NCBI GenBank assembly: GCA_965644315.1
Contig: CBFFRQ010000018.1
Coordinates: forward strand, 1,116,001 to 1,180,000
DNA from: Caecitellus pseudoparvulus
Taxonomy: Eukaryota > Bigyra: Bicosoecida
Direction: 5' to 3'
DNA length: 64,000 bases
Shown here: positions 60,601 through 64,000 of the stretch, piece by piece
Numbering within the stretch: position 1 is the first letter of the stretch
Layout: each line of letters starts with the position of its first letter
Position numbers and translations under genes: made by a program
The notes under the pieces: model-generated
Told to the model about the DNA's origin: nothing
The model's input: the letters and a program-made list of their open reading frames with translations, nothing else
Databases searched by the model: none

Positions 60601-63600
60601 GCAGCTTTCGTCACGACGGCTGTGGATGAGACTGGGCCCGTGTGCCACGGACCGCACGAGCCACTGCAGAGCAGCAAGCAGGTCGCTGCTGTAAGCTGCG
60701 TTGTACTCCTCCAGCAGGGCATCTTGCGCGGGAATGTACCCACCCTCCAGCAACAAGGCGCCCAGCTTGAGCAGTTGCTGGAGCACGGCCTGCGCCCCTG
60801 CAGAGTCGATGTCCATTCCGTCTCCTGGTCCAAACTGGCACAAGACCCCCACGATGAGCTTGGAGACGCCCAGAGTCAGCAAGCGCCGGCGCCCACCCGG
60901 CGTGCGGCAGTGGGAAATGAGCAGCTTGAGGTACGCCTTGAAGACGGATGGGGCAGTGGCGAGCCATGGTGCCGCCACATGCTCCACATGGCGCACCATC
61001 TGGTGCCGGGGGCTGGACCCTGCCGCCGCCCCGATGCTCTCATAGTCTGGCGCAGTCAGGGAGAAGTACGCATTGGCGGCACCAGCGTCGATGCTGAGCA
61101 GCGTGATGAGTTGGCGCAGGCCGCGGAAGGCCAAGGCTCCCGCCGGCCCGCCCTCCAGCGCAGGCTGGTTGTACGCCGTGAACATGCCGCGGTACATGGC
61201 AGTGGCGTGCTTGCGCCACCGTCGTGAGCCGTGCACCATGCGCGCCATGGCGTGGCCCGCCTCGGCCATGGGCAAGGCAAGGGGGGCGCAGGGCACCGGC
61301 GGCGCCGTGGGGAGACGAGCGCCTTCAGGCTGCAGCATCTGGGCCCCGAAGTCCCGCAGCAGGTCGATGATGTACTGGATGTCGGTGTCTTGGCTGGGGC
61401 GCGCGTGCGGCACGTATGGGTTGTGGGACTCCTCAGCTGAGGCGCCCACCGCAGAGACGCCAGATGCCCGCATGAAGCCGGCGGGGTCGTGCATGTGCAC
61501 GAGGCAGGACAGCAACGCATCCACGGCGTCTTTGCTGAGACCCTGCACCGCCTGCAGGCCGGGTCCGACAAGGGGCTGGTGCTGGGCCCTGCTCGGCGGC
61601 GCGTCACCCTCGCCCACCTCAGCTGCCGCGAAAAAGGGCACAGCCAGCGCGCCGCCGCCACGCAAGAAGCGGCTGGACAGCAACAAGCAGGCGATGTCCA
61701 GGAGCACGGCGAAGAGCACTTGACCTGCTGCCCGGGTGCCCTCCATGTACAGCGTCATGCGCTGTGTGTAGCTGGAGTGGAAGTACCCCACCAAGAAGGG
61801 CAGGGCGTGCTTGAAGAGATACCGCCCACTGGCTGCCAGCAGCGCCCCCACGCCGCCCTGCCCGCCGCTCTCGTCCCCGTGCAACTGGCTGCCGTCCACG
61901 AAGGCACCCTTTGCCGTGCGCAGTAGAGCAGCTGTCGTGGGCGGGAAGGTGCCCAAGGTGCCACTCGCGTGGCGCTCTGCGGCAGCGCGCAGGGCCTCGA
62001 ACTGCTGCAGGTCTGAGTGGTAGGCAGCGTGCAGCCACACGCTTGCGACGACGGCGAAGTCGGCCATGAGCACTGACACGATGCTGGTGTTCTCCAAGCT
62101 GGACACGCTGAACTTCAGGCCTGCGTCAGCCGCCACAACCCGCGCCGTGTGGGTGCCGTCAGCTGGCAGGTTCCCCGCCTCCACGCCGTACACCTGCTCG
62201 AAGAAGCGCAGGAGGGCCGCCTTGACGCCGAAGTTCTGCACCGTCAGCAGCGCGCCCACGATGCCGTGCATGGGCACTGCTGCCTGGATGAGCTGCCCTG
62301 CTTCCTCGCGCTGCCGCACAGCCCTGCCCCTGTCATACCGCAAGCGGTTAGGGGAGCACGTCACCAGCAGCCTCAGCATGTGCTGGTAAAAGGATGCCAG
62401 GCTGCGCTCCTCGCCCTGCACCAGCGTGTCGTCGATGCCCCGGGCAGGGCGCGGCTCTGTTGATGCCGACGCTGCTGCTGCTGCTGCGGCGACTTGAGCT
62501 GGGGCCAGGTGCACTTGGCTGTTGCGCCGGGAGCGGCTGATGCCGGGCGCCGAGCCAGTGGACACCACCCGCCGCAGCATGTCGAAGCGGGAAGAGGGGG
62601 GCGCCTCCTCCGTCCCACATGCCGTCAGCAGGGGGTCCACCTGCAGCGCAAAGTGGCACAGCGTGTGTGGGGATGCCAGGTACGGCAACAGCCCCAGCGG
62701 GTGGGCCCGCGTGGACGCCAAGTCCACCGCCGGCTCCTGCACGTCCCCAATGTGCGGCCCCTTGGCAGCCTTGGCGGTCCAGCTGCTCGCCAGCTGCGGC
62801 TGTGGCGCATCCACTTCACACAGCTGCCGCACGAGCATGTCCTGGGCAGCCTCGTTGCCAGTGTTGTCCACCAGGGCGAACAGCACCTTGAGCAGGCGGA
62901 TGCGACTGCGAGTGCTGGTGGCGCTGCGCACCCGCTGCACCATGTGGGACACTGTCGAGTGGTGCACGTGCTTGCTGGTGCCCGGGCTGCCCACAGCAAG
63001 GCAAATGACAAGGTTCAGGACGCCAAGTCCCCACCCCTGCTGCAGGAGGAAGTAGTTCACGTGCGGCCGCAACAGCGCCTGCACTCGGGGGCTGGCCTGG
63101 GCCAGCTCCCGCAGCCCGGTGTACACCAGGCGCAGCATCTCCACGACGGGGTGAGCTGGTGCCTGAATGGACAAGCGTCCCTTGCCAGGCGCCTCATCCT
63201 TGCTGGCTGCTTCACGCATGCGCTGCAAGAAGTTGCTGGGGAGGGGCTTGGACACTGCCTGGCGCAGCAGCTCTGCGACACGGGTGCCTCGAAGGCGGCT
63301 GCTCACGGTGCCTCCCCGTGCCGCCCGACCAGCTGCTGTGCTGGCGCCGAGGACGTGGGCTGCCTTGTGAGCCGCCAGCATCTGCCGTGCAGGGATGCGG
63401 GCCGTGGACAGGAGGACATCCACGAGGCCGCAGCCAGCAGCGAGGCTGGCTGTGTCTGCGGCACCCACTTCTTCCACTGCTAGCTGCAGGTGCTGTCGAA
63501 TGCTGCGCAGGACAGCTGATGCCATAGGCGCGACGGTGGACAGGCGGCTTCCGTTGATTTCAGCGGCCGAGTGCGATGTCCGCTCCAGCAGCATGAGGGA

Positions 63601-64000
63601 GCGCAGGCGAGTCGTGTGCCTGGACAGCCCGTGCAGCAAGCGCTCGTGGGCTGGCGTGGGCAGCGTCATGGACCTGCGCAAGGTGCCCACCAGCTCCAGG
63701 GGCACGTGCTGCAGGCGCTGCAGGAGCTGAGCAGCCAGGCGCAGCAGGGGGGGCCACGCCTCAACGGCAGTCTGGCGCAGGAGCACCTCCCGCAGCCCAA
63801 ACCGCTCCGCAACGGCGACAAACCAGCCCGGGCCGTGGGCTGTGCGCGCGCCCGAGGGCTTCTTGAGCAGGGCCACCGCCCGTGTGGCGTCCCGCATGGA
63901 GCGTTCGCCGCCATCTGCAGCCAAGGCCACGACATCCTGCACCGCCCACACGAGGGCAGTGTCCAGGATGCGGTGCATGAGGAGGAGGGCAGCGCGCTTG
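57649..64000 (-). CDS. ITPR: Inositol 1,4,5-trisphosphate receptor calcium channel, C-terminal part
   Basis: The frame is open from the window edge to the stop at 57649, about 2,116 residues; the N-terminal ligand-binding part is outside. The visible part holds RIH-associated helical solenoid, then a channel domain. Membrane helices start at FYLAILLNILLLLCYSG and include FTLLYAALSITAVPL and LWLLLMYAFALFGYSM. The selectivity filter GGGVGD (in FGLRAGGGVGDFL) is identical to animal IP3 receptors. S6 follows (YDVAFFIVVTIVMASIVTGI), and then the zinc-binding linker CFICGLDRSRFD plus H..H in YHVQHKHNMWAY and EYTGIESYLAAKI. The filter and linker distinguish it from ryanodine receptors. It releases Ca2+ from internal stores. 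An acidic/Ala insertion (58560-58700) between membrane helices is lineage-specific. Confidence 0.95.
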   Translation of the reverse strand, partial: KRAALLLMHRILDTALVWAVQDVVALAADGGERSMRDATRAVALLKKPSGARTAHGPGWFVAVAERFGLREVLLRQTAVEAWPPLLRLAAQLLQRLQHVPLELVGTLRRSMTLPTPAHERLLHGLSRHTTRLRSLMLLERTSHSAAEINGSRLSTVAPMASAVLRSIRQHLQLAVEEVGAADTASLAAGCGLVDVLLSTARIPARQMLAAHKAAHVLGASTAAGRAARGGTVSSRLRGTRVAELLRQAVSKPLPSNFLQRMREAASKDEAPGKGRLSIQAPAHPVVEMLRLVYTGLRELAQASPRVQALLRPHVNYFLLQQGWGLGVLNLVICLAVGSPGTSKHVHHSTVSHMVQRVRSATSTRSRIRLLKVLFALVDNTGNEAAQDMLVRQLCEVDAPQPQLASSWTAKAAKGPHIGDVQEPAVDLASTRAHPLGLLPYLASPHTLCHFALQVDPLLTACGTEEAPPSSRFDMLRRVVSTGSAPGISRSRRNSQVHLAPAQVAAAAAAASASTEPRPARGIDDTLVQGEERSLASFYQHMLRLLVTCSPNRLRYDRGRAVRQREEAGQLIQAAVPMHGIVGALLTVQNFGVKAALLRFFEQVYGVEAGNLPADGTHTARVVAADAGLKFSVSSLENTSIVSVLMADFAVVASVWLHAAYHSDLQQFEALRAAAERHASGTLGTFPPTTAALLRTAKGAFVDGSQLHGDESGGQGGVGALLAASGRYLFKHALPFLVGYFHSSYTQRMTLYMEGTRAAGQVLFAVLLDIACLLLSSRFLRGGGALAVPFFAAAEVGEGDAPPSRAQHQPLVGPGLQAVQGLSKDAVDALLSCLVHMHDPAGFMRASGVSAVGASAEESHNPYVPHARPSQDTDIQYIIDLLRDFGAQMLQPEGARLPTAPPVPCAPLALPMAEAGHAMARMVHGSRRWRKHATAMYRGMFTAYNQPALEGGPAGALAFRGLRQLITLLSIDAGAANAYFSLTAPDYESIGAAAGSSPRHQMVRHVEHVAAPWLATAPSVFKAYLKLLISHCRTPGGRRRLLTLGVSKLIVGVLCQFGPGDGMDIDSAGAQAVLQQLLKLGALLLEGGYIPAQDALLEEYNAAYSSDLLAALQWLVRSVAHGPSLIHSRRDESCQAPPSAFDLGASQDGGDSASFMASEVARTDTGSDLASLASATAGGDGVGGSGPPRSAGAFSRELRHNMGRWSQMGRALALVQQLCEGHNAQWQNLLREQPQHTVQHNVVQAIADTLADMVCGAGPLWYLIVYYDAWFEPCVIARVLASVLQLLNTLTELTQGPCSGNQLDLAHSRLYESLSWLLDAVLNAYSHSEYPTADAPPTSDFGSWHPLALTALKRGAGDPAALPAKWGRSRLDALTKARPPLAHKCLDEETLGEEGARAWATYTVTVIHDAGSAAIKADEQRMLLTPRAALLLEMQATVLRVLNAQLEGPSSGSFVHGRLAQVLNMEHFPRLLARLLPAARQAAAQAPGIADVDPDLEAQRLSEGKWEASTASLDLAAEYHAFFVRLGLRHGLSPDLDIAHLLAAAAQKLGHGSVVSALSSVAPDEAVPAMTPAFAHPALGERLQHLDTVMEPSTAAFLRMLATHPVQGMLQVTTGRVAHVEVLVEGDLVPFVFRLPPVVLRHRQDRDFKEHQDEVVYSVNRDNAYTRVEGFFNSADQLLFELTANPRLRLSPAVHRIPFLLNTTFYLAILLNILLLLCYSGLSLPGTCAALWPLGVVHAALSTLRCIGILLRRGPGWLDEADQDEEEGKDGAARGIDMGMQVEELQEVDDEAGEAADAALDAMQEAAANQDDMAPPKDAPPQAVPQPATWSLARTGWSCLEGVVGTTAATWLVALWRGSRFWHVMWSMASHPASAFTLLYAALSITAVPLNTPALFAFHLFDYVLRSELLRETLAALREYVGSLVATGALWLLLMYAFALFGYSMFPGDFPEGQCGNMADCVAFTLNFGLRAGGGVGDFLSGGEEAQSAGAVRALYDVAFFIVVTIVMASIVTGIIIDSFSAARDHRNEVQENQEGFCFICGLDRSRFDRSGSGFDYHVQHKHNMWAYIYAMAYLRLKVGTEYTGIESYLAAKIQAGDLSFFPVGRATIQPPPGSSK

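Overview
This window is nuclear DNA of a compact, GC-rich unicellular eukaryote. Genes lie on both strands and almost back to back, and most have short spliceosomal introns (43-252 nt, typically about 73 nt). All 32 introns I could place from protein continuity end in CAG; donors are GTGAG (14), GTGCG (12) or other GT sites (6). The gene set is purely eukaryotic: proteasome beta1, ESCRT-II VPS25, DCP2, eIF4E, RRP12, TFIP11, katanin p60, IP3 receptor and PFK-2/FBPase-2. A probable outer-dynein-arm docking coiled coil and the katanin suggest a flagellated cell. The species cannot be named from sequence alone; a microalga or heterotrophic flagellate fits.

Layout. 1-12.9 kb (mostly +): the 3' part of an aldehyde dehydrogenase, RRP12, a TALE homeodomain protein, an unrecognised 2.2-kb gene and a coiled-coil axonemal-type protein. 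12.9-16.8 kb: an acyl-CoA-binding/ankyrin membrane protein and a PFK-2/FBPase-2 (both -), then a divergent frataxin-like gene (+). 17.0-31.7 kb: one giant surface-protein gene with a signal peptide, 419 Ser/Pro/Ala/Gly/Thr/Val repeat units (10.5 kb of DNA), a Cys-rich module, a single transmembrane helix and a basic cytoplasmic tail. A 7-nt net deficit inside the array breaks its frame. 31.8-39.4 kb: a small membrane protein (-), VPS25 (+), an Irc3-type helicase (-), DCP2 (-) and an EDR2_C (DUF1336) membrane protein (+). 39.5-51.3 kb: a large PPR protein, HYPK-like, an unknown gene, proteasome beta1, mitochondrial Era GTPase, katanin p60 and another unknown. 51.3-64 kb: TFIP11/Ntr1, NDUFAF3, a divergent eIF4E, and the C-terminal 2.1 thousand residues of an IP3 receptor whose 5' part lies beyond the window.

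There is no operon-like grouping by pathway; the genes are mixed housekeeping functions (rRNA processing, splicing, mRNA decay and translation, organelle assembly, calcium release, cilia). Convergent neighbours end 8-65 bp apart or overlap, so their 3' UTRs must overlap. The most unusual content is the repeat array. It is open in all six frames and is built from two near-identical unit types that differ at one CpG, plus a rare third type at recurring spacings. Other notable points are a PFK-2/FBPase-2 whose phosphatase half has lost its catalytic His and acid, an eIF4E lacking one cap-sandwich Trp, and two frame-preserving stop-free introns.
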